The notes: generated from the sequence alone by a model not told the origin. A DNA stretch of 6,503 bases from Candidatus Equimonas enterica (GCA_018066225.1 JAGHRU010000033.1:1-6503), one strand, 5' to 3'. Positions 1 through 6,503 are shown, counted from the stretch's first letter. A program made the numbers and translations.

Positions 1-277
1 CATCATCGGGAACCAGCAACAGACTTTCAACATCCCGAGAGATCTGGAAGAATACTATCGCACATCCGCCGCTGCCATCAATCAGCGTTTCAACACCTAT
101 CAGCAGAAATTTCCCGGCAAGAACTACGCCGACTATATGTGCACCGTGCTCCTCGACTTTGCGTTGCAAATCACGATGACGCAATCGGCCAACGACACAG
201 CCCCCTTTGTGGAAGCCATCAAGAGCCTCAACGAAGACTTGGACGCCGTACTGCCTACGAAGCACAACCCGAAATAA
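1..277 (+). CDS. zapA: Cell division protein ZapA, 3' part (5' end outside window)
   Basis: The frame whose first complete codon is at position 2 stays open for 91 codons and ends at TAA 275-277. It reads IIGNQQQTFNIPRDLEEYYR, then an AAAINQRFNTYQQKFP segment and a helical C-terminal part ending LNEDLDAVLPTKHNPK. A short beta-type start, a 'YRTSAAAINQRFNTY' helix and a long C-terminal helix match the ZapA family, small cytoplasmic proteins that bind and bundle FtsZ filaments at the division ring. Bacteroidetes ZapA proteins are usually about 95-105 residues, so probably only some 5-15 N-terminal residues are missing. The gene lies 35 bases upstream of rny on the same strand, an arrangement I recall as common in Bacteroidetes. 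That context strengthens the call, because ZapA sequences are short and divergent. A generic small coiled-coil protein is the alternative. Confidence 0.8.
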   Translation, partial: IIGNQQQTFNIPRDLEEYYRTSAAAINQRFNTYQQKFPGKNYADYMCTVLLDFALQITMTQSANDTAPFVEAIKSLNEDLDAVLPTKHNPK

Positions 278-312
278 ACAACCTTTTTATACATCACTAT
301 AACTCTACAACA

Positions 313-1857
313 ATGCAATCTCCCATAATTACTATCGTGATCGCCATCATAGCCCTTGCCGCAGGATGTGGCATAGGCTTCGGTATCTATAAATACGTCC
401 TCAAATCTCGCCTGAACAAGATGCTGGAAGAAGCCAACAAAGAAGCCGATGTCATCAAAGAGAAAAAGATGCTGGAAGTCAAAGAGAAGTTCTTGAACAA
501 AAAAGCAGAACTCGAAAAAGAAGTGCAGACGCGCAACCAGAAGTTGCTCCAGACCGAGAACAAACTCAAACAACGCGAGATAGGGCTCAACCAACGACAG
601 GAAGAACTCAACAAGCGCAAGCAAGAGATGGACAGTCAGCAGAGCCGCCTGGCCAATCAGCAAGCCTTGCTCGTCAAGAAAGAAGAGGAATTGGAACAAA
701 TGCAGAGCAAAGAGCGCGAGAAACTCGAAGCCCTCTCTGGACTCTCTGCACAGGAAGCCAAAGAACGCCTCATAGAGTCGCTCAAAGACGAAGCACGCAC
801 TGAAGCACAAAGCCTCATCAACGACATGATAGACGACGCCAAGATGACGGCCAACAAAGAAGCCAAGCGCATCGTCATACAGACCATACAGCGCACCGCC
901 ACCGAGACGGCCATCGAAAACTCCGTCACCGTGTTCCACATCGACAACGACGAAGTCAAAGGCCGTATCATCGGACGTGAAGGCCGCAACATCAGAACCT
1001 TGGAAGCAGCCACAGGGGTGGAAATCGTGGTCGATGACACGCCCGAAGCCATTGTCATCAGCGCCTTCGACCCCGTACGCCGCGAAATCTGCCGTCTGGC
1101 ATTGCATCAACTTATCGCCGACGGCCGCATCCATCCTGCACGCATCGAGGAAGTCGTGGCCAAGGTGATGAAACAAGTAGATGAGGAAATCCTCGAAACG
1201 GGAAAGCGCACGACCATCGACCTTGGCATACACGGCCTGCATCCGGAACTCATCCGCATCGTCGGCAAGATGAAATACCGCTCCAGTTACGGCCAAAACC
1301 TGCTGCAACACGCTCGCGAAACAGCCAACCTTTGTGCCGTCATGGCCTCCGAACTCGGTCTCAATCCGAAGAAAGCAAAACGCGCAGGCTTGCTGCACGA
1401 CATAGGCAAGGTGCCCGATGAAGAGAGCGAAAAGCCGCACGCTATCTATGGCGCAGAGTTGGCAGAGAGATACAAGGAGAAGCCCGACATCTGCAATGCC
1501 ATTGGTGCACACCACGACGAGATGGAGATGACCTCGCTCATCGCCCCCATCGTGCAAGTCTGCGACGCTATCTCTGGTGCGCGTCCCGGTGCTCGCCGCG
1601 AAATCGTGGAAGCCTACATCAAGCGCCTCAACGACCTCGAAAACATCGCTATGTCCTACCCCGGCGTGCAAAAGACATACGCCATACAAGCAGGTCGCGA
1701 ACTCCGCGTCATCGTCGGTGCTGACAAGATAGACGACAAGCAGATTGACGAACTCTCGGCCAATATCGCCACGCGCATCCAAAACGAAATGACCTACCCC
1801 GGACAGGTCAAGATTACGGTCATCAGAGAGACGCGTGCCGTAAGTTACGCCAAGTAA
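313..1857 (+). CDS. rny: Ribonuclease Y (membrane-anchored endoribonuclease)
   Basis: This 514-residue protein has all parts of RNase Y in the usual order, and its length is close to the roughly 520 residues typical of the family. Residues about 4-27 form an N-terminal membrane anchor (IITIVIAIIALAAGCGIGFG). Residues about 30-190 are a Glu/Lys/Gln-rich coiled coil. The KH RNA-binding domain carries its GxxG loop at G221-REG-R225 (IIGREGRN). The HD phosphohydrolase domain shows H333 (LLQHARE), the H362-D363 pair (GLLHDIGK), H400-H401-D402 (GAHHDEME) and D418 (VCDAISGARPGARRE), so the metal-binding residues look intact. The enzyme makes initiating cuts in mRNA at the inner membrane face. The frame is open upstream to an ATG at 139, but that extension lies inside zapA in another frame and would precede the anchor. 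The ATG at 313 gives the canonical N-terminus, although no clear Shine-Dalgarno sequence precedes it. It is probably cotranscribed with zapA. Confidence 0.96.
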   Translation: MQSPIITIVIAIIALAAGCGIGFGIYKYVLKSRLNKMLEEANKEADVIKEKKMLEVKEKFLNKKAELEKEVQTRNQKLLQTENKLKQREIGLNQRQEELNKRKQEMDSQQSRLANQQALLVKKEEELEQMQSKEREKLEALSGLSAQEAKERLIESLKDEARTEAQSLINDMIDDAKMTANKEAKRIVIQTIQRTATETAIENSVTVFHIDNDEVKGRIIGREGRNIRTLEAATGVEIVVDDTPEAIVISAFDPVRREICRLALHQLIADGRIHPARIEEVVAKVMKQVDEEILETGKRTTIDLGIHGLHPELIRIVGKMKYRSSYGQNLLQHARETANLCAVMASELGLNPKKAKRAGLLHDIGKVPDEESEKPHAIYGAELAERYKEKPDICNAIGAHHDEMEMTSLIAPIVQVCDAISGARPGARREIVEAYIKRLNDLENIAMSYPGVQKTYAIQAGRELRVIVGADKIDDKQIDELSANIATRIQNEMTYPGQVKITVIRETRAVSYAK

Positions 1858-1899
1858 GAAGAATATCGTCATATACTCACCTTCTCCCAAGCATCAGTT
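1858..1899 (+). other. Short rny-export gene spacer, no signal recognised
   Basis: These 42 bases separate the RNase Y stop from the ATG of the polysaccharide export gene. I see no hairpin followed by a T-run, so there is no convincing intrinsic terminator. I also see no match to the Bacteroidetes promoter core (TAnnTTTG with an upstream TTG). There is no strong Shine-Dalgarno sequence before the ATG, which is common in this phylum. The simplest reading is that transcription from zapA-rny can continue into the polysaccharide genes, but a divergent promoter inside the end of rny cannot be excluded. Confidence 0.4.
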
Positions 1900-4449
1900 A
1901 TGTTCAAGCGATTTATAATGCTCATCGCACTCGTCATGGCGACGGGGCTGCCTGCGTTGGCCCAATCCTCGATGACAGACCAACAGATTATGGACTACGT
2001 TATCAGCGAAAACGACAAAGGCGTTGATAGGAAGACCATCGTCACCAACCTTATGGAGCGCGGCGTGTCCATAGACCGTATACGCAAGATAAGCAAGAAA
2101 TACGAGAAGCAAAAAGCAGGCAGCGTGAATGGCGCGAAGAATATCACATCGTCCAAAAGCGAGAACCGACTTCGCGTCAATAATGGTAAAGAAAAAGAGA
2201 TAAAGGATAGAACCTCTAACTATCGCAAGAGCAATGACGACCCGCTCCGCAATAAGAAATTGACCAACAAGCAACGCGAACTAATGCGTATGCAGCGTGA
2301 GGAGGAGTATTATGACGAATTTGACACCTTCCTCCCCGACTCCTTGGAAATGTATAATGACATCTTCGGCGAGGAAGAGGCGGAAGAAGACAAGCCGAAG
2401 AAGAAAATCTTTGGCCATGACATCTTCAACAACAAGGACTTGACCTTCGAGCCTGAAATGAACATCGCCACTCCGGCCGACTACCGTCTTGGTCCTGGTG
2501 ACGTGGTCTATATCGACATCTATGGTGCTTCACAGAAGCAAGACGAATGTTCCGTTACCCCCGACGGTTACATCAACATCAGCGGCTATGGCCCAGTACA
2601 GGTGGAAGGACTCACCGTGGCACAAGCCAACAGCCGTCTCAAAGCGACCGTCGGCAACCGCTTTGCAGGCAGCAGCATCAAGCTCTCCGTAGGCCAGACC
2701 AAGACCATCACCGTACATGTCTTTGGTGATGTGCAAAACCCTGGTTCTTACACGCTCTCGGCCTTTGCCACAGTGTTTAATGCGCTGTATATGGCCGGCG
2801 GTCCTACGGAGACAGGTACCTTGCGCAATATAAAGGTGCTGCGCAACGGCCGTCCGCTGACCACGGTAGATATCTATGACTACATCCTCAATGGCAACCT
2901 CAAAGGCAACATACGCCTTGCGTCGGAAGACGTTATCTATGTAGAGACCTACGAATGTCTGGTCAATGTCACAGGTAAAGTCAAACGACCGATGTACTAT
3001 GAGATGAAGAGCAACGAAAGCGTTGCCACACTGCTCAAATACGCTGGCGGATTTACGGGTGACGCTTACGAGGATGTCGTTCGCCTCATTCGCAAGAAAG
3101 GCGAAGGCGGGATGTACTCTTTCCATAGCCTTAACGAATTTGAGCGCGGCACGTTCCAACTTTGCGACGGCGACTCCGTGGATGTCGATTCCACCCTTCA
3201 GCGTTTCAGCAATATGGTGGAAATCCGTGGTGCTGTTATGCGTCCGGGAATGTACCAGATGGATGGCAGTGTATCGACGCTGCGCCAACTCATAGAGGTC
3301 GCAGGCGGACTGAGCGAAGATGCCATCAAAACACGCGGCATACTCCATCGCCGTAAGGAAGACCGAAGCCTCGAGACGAAGAGCATCAACATAGCAGGCC
3401 TGCTGGAACACAGCATAGCCGACATTGCTCTCTCCAACGAGGATGTACTCTACATACCATCACGTCAAGACTTCAATGACGAACTCACGCTGACCATAGA
3501 GGGCGAAGTGCTCTACCCGGGCATCTATGAATATGCGGAAAACACGACGATAGAAGACCTCATCCTACAAGCAGGCGGACTTACCGACAACGCTTCGATG
3601 GCCAAGGTCGATGTAGCACGCCGCGTACGCGACAACCTCTCGAGTGAAGCTGCGACGGAAATTGCCGAGTTCCATAGTTTCTCCATCAAGGAAGGCTTTG
3701 TCATTGACGACAACGAAGGCTTTACGCTCCAGCCCTACGATGTGGTATCTGTCAGACGCGCACCCAACAACATCGATCAGCGCGCAGTCTCTGTGGAAGG
3801 CGAAATCACCTTTGGCGGTAACTACACCATCACCAAGAAGAACTACCGCCTCTCCGACCTTGTCAAGAACGCTGGCGGTGTGACGAAAGATGCCTATGTG
3901 AAAGGCGCGCACTTGGAGCGCCGATTGACCTTCGACGAGAAGCAACGTCAGCAGTCCATTGTCATGATGCTTATGAGAGCAGATACCCAAGGCCGTGACT
4001 CGCTGACATGGGCCAAGCGTCAAGAAATCAGCGACACGAAGATTGTCGGCATCGAACTTGACAAGGCATTGGAGCACCCGGGAAATGACAAATACGACAT
4101 CGTGCTTGAAGAAGGCGACCGCTTGGTCATCCCGCAATACGACAACACGGTGACGATTAGCGGTGAAGTGATGTACCCCAACACGGTGGCCTACAATCCG
4201 CAAGCCTCCCTCTCTTACTACATCAACCAAGCAGGTGGATTTGGCTTGCAAGCCCGCAAAAATCGTGTCTTCGTCATGAACAAAAACGGTACGGCCTCCC
4301 GCGTTAGGTCATCCAAAGACATTAAGCCCGGTAGTACCATCGTCGTCACCGCCAAGGCCAAGAAGGAACGCCTGACCACAGCACAAATCCTCTCGATGAG
4401 TATGTCGTTTGCATCTTTGGGTGCTGTCATGATAAACGCATTGAGGTAA
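1900..4449 (+). CDS. Polysaccharide export protein, Poly_export plus six SLBB domains (Wza-like)
   Basis: This 849-residue protein begins with a signal peptide (MFKRFIMLIALVMATGLPALA, likely cleaved before QSS). There is no lipobox cysteine, unlike E. coli Wza. Residues about 27-66 form a small helical domain (DQQIMDYVISENDKGVDRK, MERGVSIDRIRKI). A charged linker follows to about 167, rich in Lys and then Glu/Asp. After the segment FGHDIFNNKDLTFEP, the Poly_export domain spans about 190-265 (YRLGPGDVVYIDIYG, VTPDGYINISGYGPVQVEGL). Six SLBB modules follow, each with a 'GxVxxPGxY' strand pair and an AGG turn at 299, 382, 468, 558, 658 and 778. The C-terminus has a hydrophobic stretch (ILSMSMSFASLGAVMINAL). 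The family forms the periplasmic/outer-membrane channel for capsule, EPS or O-antigen-type polymers. The gene ends in tandem stops (TAA TAA) 11 bases before wzz, so the two are very likely cotranscribed. Which polymer it exports cannot be told from the window. Confidence 0.93.
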   Translation: MFKRFIMLIALVMATGLPALAQSSMTDQQIMDYVISENDKGVDRKTIVTNLMERGVSIDRIRKISKKYEKQKAGSVNGAKNITSSKSENRLRVNNGKEKEIKDRTSNYRKSNDDPLRNKKLTNKQRELMRMQREEEYYDEFDTFLPDSLEMYNDIFGEEEAEEDKPKKKIFGHDIFNNKDLTFEPEMNIATPADYRLGPGDVVYIDIYGASQKQDECSVTPDGYINISGYGPVQVEGLTVAQANSRLKATVGNRFAGSSIKLSVGQTKTITVHVFGDVQNPGSYTLSAFATVFNALYMAGGPTETGTLRNIKVLRNGRPLTTVDIYDYILNGNLKGNIRLASEDVIYVETYECLVNVTGKVKRPMYYEMKSNESVATLLKYAGGFTGDAYEDVVRLIRKKGEGGMYSFHSLNEFERGTFQLCDGDSVDVDSTLQRFSNMVEIRGAVMRPGMYQMDGSVSTLRQLIEVAGGLSEDAIKTRGILHRRKEDRSLETKSINIAGLLEHSIADIALSNEDVLYIPSRQDFNDELTLTIEGEVLYPGIYEYAENTTIEDLILQAGGLTDNASMAKVDVARRVRDNLSSEAATEIAEFHSFSIKEGFVIDDNEGFTLQPYDVVSVRRAPNNIDQRAVSVEGEITFGGNYTITKKNYRLSDLVKNAGGVTKDAYVKGAHLERRLTFDEKQRQQSIVMMLMRADTQGRDSLTWAKRQEISDTKIVGIELDKALEHPGNDKYDIVLEEGDRLVIPQYDNTVTISGEVMYPNTVAYNPQASLSYYINQAGGFGLQARKNRVFVMNKNGTASRVRSSKDIKPGSTIVVTAKAKKERLTTAQILSMSMSFASLGAVMINALR
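2707..4299 (+). repeat. Six tandem SLBB modules within the export protein
   Basis: This is a protein-level repeat. Module anchors are VHVFGDVQNPGSY, VNVTGKVKRPMYY, VEIRGAVMRPGMY, LTIEGEVLYPGIY, VSVEGEITFGGNY and VTISGEVMYPNTV, each followed about 23 residues later by an AGG turn. The spacing between successive AGG turns grows steadily: 83, 86, 90, 100 and 120 residues. The DNA copies have diverged; only short identities such as GCAGGCGGACT (3301 and 3571) remain, so this is an old duplication and not an unstable DNA repeat. SLBB domains are beta-grasp-like folds that stack as rings in Wza-type channels. Confidence 0.8.
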
Positions 4450-4460
4450 TAAGAAAGACT

Positions 4461-5333
4461 ATGATTAACGAATTTAGCCTATCCGAACTGTGGAATGCTA
4501 TCAAGTCACGTCGCAAGTTAATATTCATCAACTGCGCGGCATCTGCCATAATAGCCGTAGCCATCGGTTATAGCATCCCCAAACAATACAAAGCCGAAGC
4601 AAGCATCGCCTCCGAATCCAACGAAGAGCAGTTGGGCGGCTCTATGGGGGCGTTAGCCTCCATGGCAGGCTTAAACCTCAATGGTGGTACCGACGCTATC
4701 AGTCCCGACCTCTACCCCGATGTTATCTCCACCAATGACTTCATCGTCAAGATGCTGTATATCAATGTCACGACGGTCAATGGCGAAACGATGACCTGCG
4801 AGCAGTATTTGCGCAACAAGAGCAAGAAGCCATGGTGGGCGTTCGTAACGAAGAGCATAAAAGACCTGCGCCGCAAACTTTTCCCGCCTACGGTACACAA
4901 CTTCTCAAAGGGCGGAAAGGACGGACGCATCAATCCTAAATACCTCTCCGAGGAAGACAACCTGCTCATCGAGTCCTTGCGCAAGAGCATCAGTTGCACA
5001 GTGGGCAATGACAATGGGGTTATCTATCTGACCGTCACGACGCAAGATCCTTTGGTATCTACGCAAGTCGTGGATTCAGTGATGAGCCACCTGCAAACCT
5101 TCATCACCGACTACCGCACCTCGAAAGCGCGTACCGACTTGGAGCACTACCGTCAGTTGGAACGCGAGGCTGCTGTCAAGTACGATAAAGCCAAGAAGAA
5201 GTATGCCGCCTATTGCGATACGCACCAAGAGCTGGCTCTGCAAGCCTATATGAGTGAGCAGGAAAGCCTCGAGAATGAGATGCAACTGGCCTACAATGTA
5301 CTCTCGCAGATGAAGACACAGGTGCAGATGTAA
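4461..5333 (+). CDS. wzz: Wzz-type chain-length determinant, truncated by in-frame TAA
   Basis: The 290-residue product has the front of a polysaccharide co-polymerase: a short cytoplasmic helix (FSLSELWNAIKSRRK), a first transmembrane helix at about 20-39, then the periplasmic start (IPKQYKAEASI). A Gly/Ala/Met-rich motif follows at about 58-76 (LGGSMGALASMAGLNLNGG), typical of Bacteroidetes Wzz proteins, and a long periplasmic coiled coil from about 226 to the stop. Wzz proteins oligomerise in the inner membrane and set the length of Wzy-made polymer. The reading frame continues after the TAA as a normal Wzz C-terminus to a TGA at 5511, so the intact gene would be 4461-5513 and about 350 residues, the usual size. 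As written, the product lacks the proline-rich segment and second transmembrane helix, and is probably non-functional or unstable. No cytoplasmic tyrosine-kinase (Wzc) domain is present in either form. The start follows TAATAAGAAAGACT, only a weak purine-rich leader. Confidence 0.88.
   Translation: MINEFSLSELWNAIKSRRKLIFINCAASAIIAVAIGYSIPKQYKAEASIASESNEEQLGGSMGALASMAGLNLNGGTDAISPDLYPDVISTNDFIVKMLYINVTTVNGETMTCEQYLRNKSKKPWWAFVTKSIKDLRRKLFPPTVHNFSKGGKDGRINPKYLSEEDNLLIESLRKSISCTVGNDNGVIYLTVTTQDPLVSTQVVDSVMSHLQTFITDYRTSKARTDLEHYRQLEREAAVKYDKAKKKYAAYCDTHQELALQAYMSEQESLENEMQLAYNVLSQMKTQVQM
5331..5333 (+). other. Premature TAA stop inside the wzz reading frame
   Basis: The codon falls between QMKTQVQM and EAKVQEKTPAFT, in the end of the periplasmic coiled coil where related Wzz proteins read on without a break. 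TAA is one base from CAA (Gln), AAA (Lys) and GAA (Glu), all plausible in this polar helix. zapA, rny and the SLBB gene in the same window all end in TAA, which argues against this organism decoding TAA as an amino acid. Sequencing error, recent mutation and strain polymorphism cannot be distinguished from one sequence. Confidence 0.85.
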
Positions 5334-5513
5334 GAAGCCAAGGTACAGGAGAAGACGCCTGCCTTCACCATCCTGCAAGCCGCGGCCGTGCCGACGATGC
5401 CTTATGCACCACGAAAGATGCTCATACTCTTGGGCTTCCTCTTCGTCACTTTCTGCGGCACTGTCGCGTGGATATACCTCAAACTCCTCTACTCGAAACC
5501 GCAAGCGGAATGA
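5334..5513 (+). pseudogene. wzz: Detached C-terminal end of wzz (second membrane helix)
   Basis: These 59 codons lie in the same frame as the upstream wzz and end at TGA 5511-5513. They encode EAKVQEKTPAFTILQ, then a proline-containing stretch (AAAVPTMPYAPRK) and a hydrophobic helix of about 20 residues (MLILLGFLFVTFCGTVAWIY), ending LKLLYSKPQAE. This is the standard Wzz end: the return of the coiled coil, the proline-rich segment before the membrane, and the second transmembrane helix. It has no further stop or frameshift, so the loss of continuity looks recent. An in-frame ATG at 5418 after ACGAAAG could in principle restart translation and yield a 31-residue membrane peptide, but that is speculative. 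If the TAA is a sequence error, this segment simply belongs to an intact wzz. Confidence 0.8.
5510..5513 (+). promoter_or_regulatory. ATGA stop-start overlap between wzz and flippase
   Basis: The ATG of the flippase (5510-5512) shares bases with the TGA that ends the full-length wzz frame (5511-5513). Such four-base overlaps usually mean translational coupling by terminating ribosomes. No Shine-Dalgarno sequence is evident just upstream (CCGCAAGCGGA), which would make the flippase more dependent on coupling. With the premature TAA 180 bases upstream, most ribosomes would not reach this junction. Confidence 0.7.
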
Positions 5514-6503
5514 AAGAAAGCACCAGAGTCATAAAGAACACCGCATTTCTTTATCTCAACATGCTGGTCACAATGAGCGTGCAGCTTATCGCTGTACGCT
5601 TGTTGTATCAAGGTCTTGGTGTCGTGGACTATGGCCTCTACAATCTCGTAGCAGGCCTCATTGCTTTATTTTCTTTTATGAATGTGGCGATGGCGGCCGC
5701 CACGCAGCGTTTCCTCTCCTACGAGAATGGGCATGACAATGCGGCCCTACTGAAAGAGACATTCTACCAGAGTGTAGTACTACACACAGCCATCGGCCTT
5801 GTCGTACTGCTTTTGCTGCCTATTGGTGGCGGTTACTACATCACGCACTTCATCCATGCGCCTGCCGACCGTCTGCTGCCAGCCTGTCTGCTGTTGGTGG
5901 CCATCTCTTGCTCCACCTTTGTCAATATCATCACCGTGCCCTATGAGGCTGTGATGAATGCGCACGAAGACCTCGGCGTCGTCGCCCTGCTCAACATTTG
6001 CGACTCCCTGCTCAAGCTCTTCACAGCCCTCTATGTCTGCTACTGGGCCAGCGGCGACCGTCTTATCACCTTTGGTGTCCTTACGATGGCTTCGCTAATC
6101 TTGATATTGGTGCTCAAACGCCTCTACGCCTTGCGCCACTATCCCGAGGCTCACTTCCGCTGGCATCGTGTCGCATGGAACGACCTACGACCAATGGCGA
6201 GTTTCGGCGCGTGGAACTTCATCGGTGCTGGTTGTAGCATAGGTCGCTACCAAGGTACGGCCTTAATCCTCAATTACTTCTTTGGCATCGCCATCAACGC
6301 CGCGTATGGCATAGCGCAGCAGGTCAATGGTCTCCTACTCTTCTTGGCCAATACCATCGTGCGCGCCATCCGTCCTCAAATTGTCAAGAGCGAGGGGGCT
6401 GGCAATCGTCAGCGTATGCTGCGCTTGTCTGAAACGACCTGTCGCGTGACCGCGTTGATGGTAGCCCTCATCGCCATTCCGTTTTTTATCGAAATGGAAT
6501 ATG
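5510..6503 (+). CDS. Polysaccharide flippase, Wzx/MATE-like, 5' part (runs off window)
   Basis: The frame from the ATG at 5510 is open for 331 codons to the right edge. Family members are about 480-510 residues, so roughly two thirds are seen. The start MKESTRVIKNTAFLYLNMLV and the motifs GLGVVDYGLYNLVAG, AAATQRFLSYE, TVPYEAVMNAHEDL (about 142-155) and LILNYFFGIAINAAYGIAQQ (about 252-271) are those of Bacteroidetes Wzx-type lipopolysaccharide biosynthesis proteins of the MOP superfamily. Hydrophobic segments can be seen at about 10-30, 43-63, 88-107, 122-143, 157-179, 186-202, 250-270 and 275-290. The protein would flip undecaprenyl-diphosphate-linked sugar units from the cytoplasmic to the periplasmic face of the inner membrane, feeding the polymerase and Wzz. 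It overlaps wzz by four bases and is presumably in the same operon. The substrate cannot be deduced. Its base composition looks like that of its neighbours rather than AT-rich, so there is no sign of recent transfer. Confidence 0.9.
   Translation, partial: MKESTRVIKNTAFLYLNMLVTMSVQLIAVRLLYQGLGVVDYGLYNLVAGLIALFSFMNVAMAAATQRFLSYENGHDNAALLKETFYQSVVLHTAIGLVVLLLLPIGGGYYITHFIHAPADRLLPACLLLVAISCSTFVNIITVPYEAVMNAHEDLGVVALLNICDSLLKLFTALYVCYWASGDRLITFGVLTMASLILILVLKRLYALRHYPEAHFRWHRVAWNDLRPMASFGAWNFIGAGCSIGRYQGTALILNYFFGIAINAAYGIAQQVNGLLLFLANTIVRAIRPQIVKSEGAGNRQRMLRLSETTCRVTALMVALIAIPFFIEMEY

Noticed and set aside
139..312. Upstream extension of RNase Y to an ATG at 139
   Set aside because: The extra 58 residues overlap zapA in another frame, look like out-of-frame translation and would sit in front of the membrane anchor. 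The ATG at 313 gives the standard N-terminus.
278..312. Promoter in the zapA-rny spacer
   Set aside because: The 35 bases are AT-rich (CTTTTTATACATCACTATAA) but I find no TAnnTTTG-type core, and the tight spacing suits cotranscription.
355..372. Possible lipobox (AAGC) in the RNase Y N-terminus
   Set aside because: The -3 position is Ala and the segment is the uncleaved membrane anchor of RNase Y, continuous with the cytoplasmic coiled coil. The Cys is most likely incidental.
133..1890. A 585-codon open frame on the minus strand opposite rny
   Set aside because: Its codons are the exact reverse complements of the rny codons, so it exists because rny rarely uses TTA, CTA and TCA. Its translation is Phe/Leu-rich where rny has a Glu/Lys/Gln coiled coil, and rny itself has full domain evidence.
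2530..4251. Long minus-strand open frames opposite the export gene (2530-3411 and 3565-4251)
   Set aside because: They are in the same codon register as the sense gene and share the same codon-bias explanation. No recognisable domains are seen in them, while the sense strand encodes clear SLBB modules.
5331..5333. TAA reassigned to an amino acid in this organism
   Set aside because: Three other genes in the window (zapA, rny, the export gene) end in TAA, and the export gene has tandem TAA TAA with no homologous continuation. A genome-wide reassignment is therefore very unlikely.
5404..5736. 110-codon plus-strand frame spanning the wzz-flippase junction
   Set aside because: It overlaps the C-terminal wzz frame and the flippase start, both of which have family motifs. 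Its own translation is low in hydrophobics and looks like shadow sequence.

Overview
The window reads as a chromosomal segment of a member of the Bacteroidota, most likely order Bacteroidales and possibly Prevotellaceae-like. The reasons are the protein signatures: a Bacteroidetes-style ZapA directly followed by RNase Y, a multi-SLBB export protein with the characteristic 'FGHDIFNNKDLTFEPEMNIATP'-type entry into its export domain, and a kinase-less Wzz. The start codons also lack good Shine-Dalgarno sequences, as is usual in this phylum. No rRNA, tRNA, mobile element or CRISPR array is present, so genus-level placement is not possible from the sequence alone.

Layout, all on the + strand and tightly packed: (1) the 3' part of zapA, a cell division gene (1-277); (2) a complete rny encoding RNase Y, the membrane-anchored endoribonuclease (313-1857); (3) a complete 849-residue outer-membrane/periplasmic polysaccharide export protein with one Poly_export domain and six SLBB modules (1900-4449); (4) a Wzz-type chain-length determinant gene (4461-5513) interrupted by an in-frame TAA at 5331-5333; (5) the 5' part of a Wzx-type polysaccharide flippase (from 5510 off the right edge), whose start overlaps the original wzz stop in an ATGA.

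Functionally there are two blocks. zapA-rny is housekeeping (division and RNA turnover). From 1900 on, the window enters a Wzx/Wzy-type surface polysaccharide locus: the flippase moves lipid-linked repeat units across the inner membrane, Wzz sets polymer length, and the SLBB/Poly_export protein takes the polymer across the envelope. Glycosyltransferases and the polymerase would be expected beyond the right edge.

The most notable point is the wzz nonsense codon. The 59 codons after the TAA still encode a textbook Wzz C-terminus (AKVQEKTPAFT motif, proline-rich segment, second transmembrane helix) with no further disruption, and they end exactly at the flippase start. This is either a very recent inactivation, a strain- or population-level polymorphism, or a sequence error. 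I see no evidence of a wholly new system in this window.
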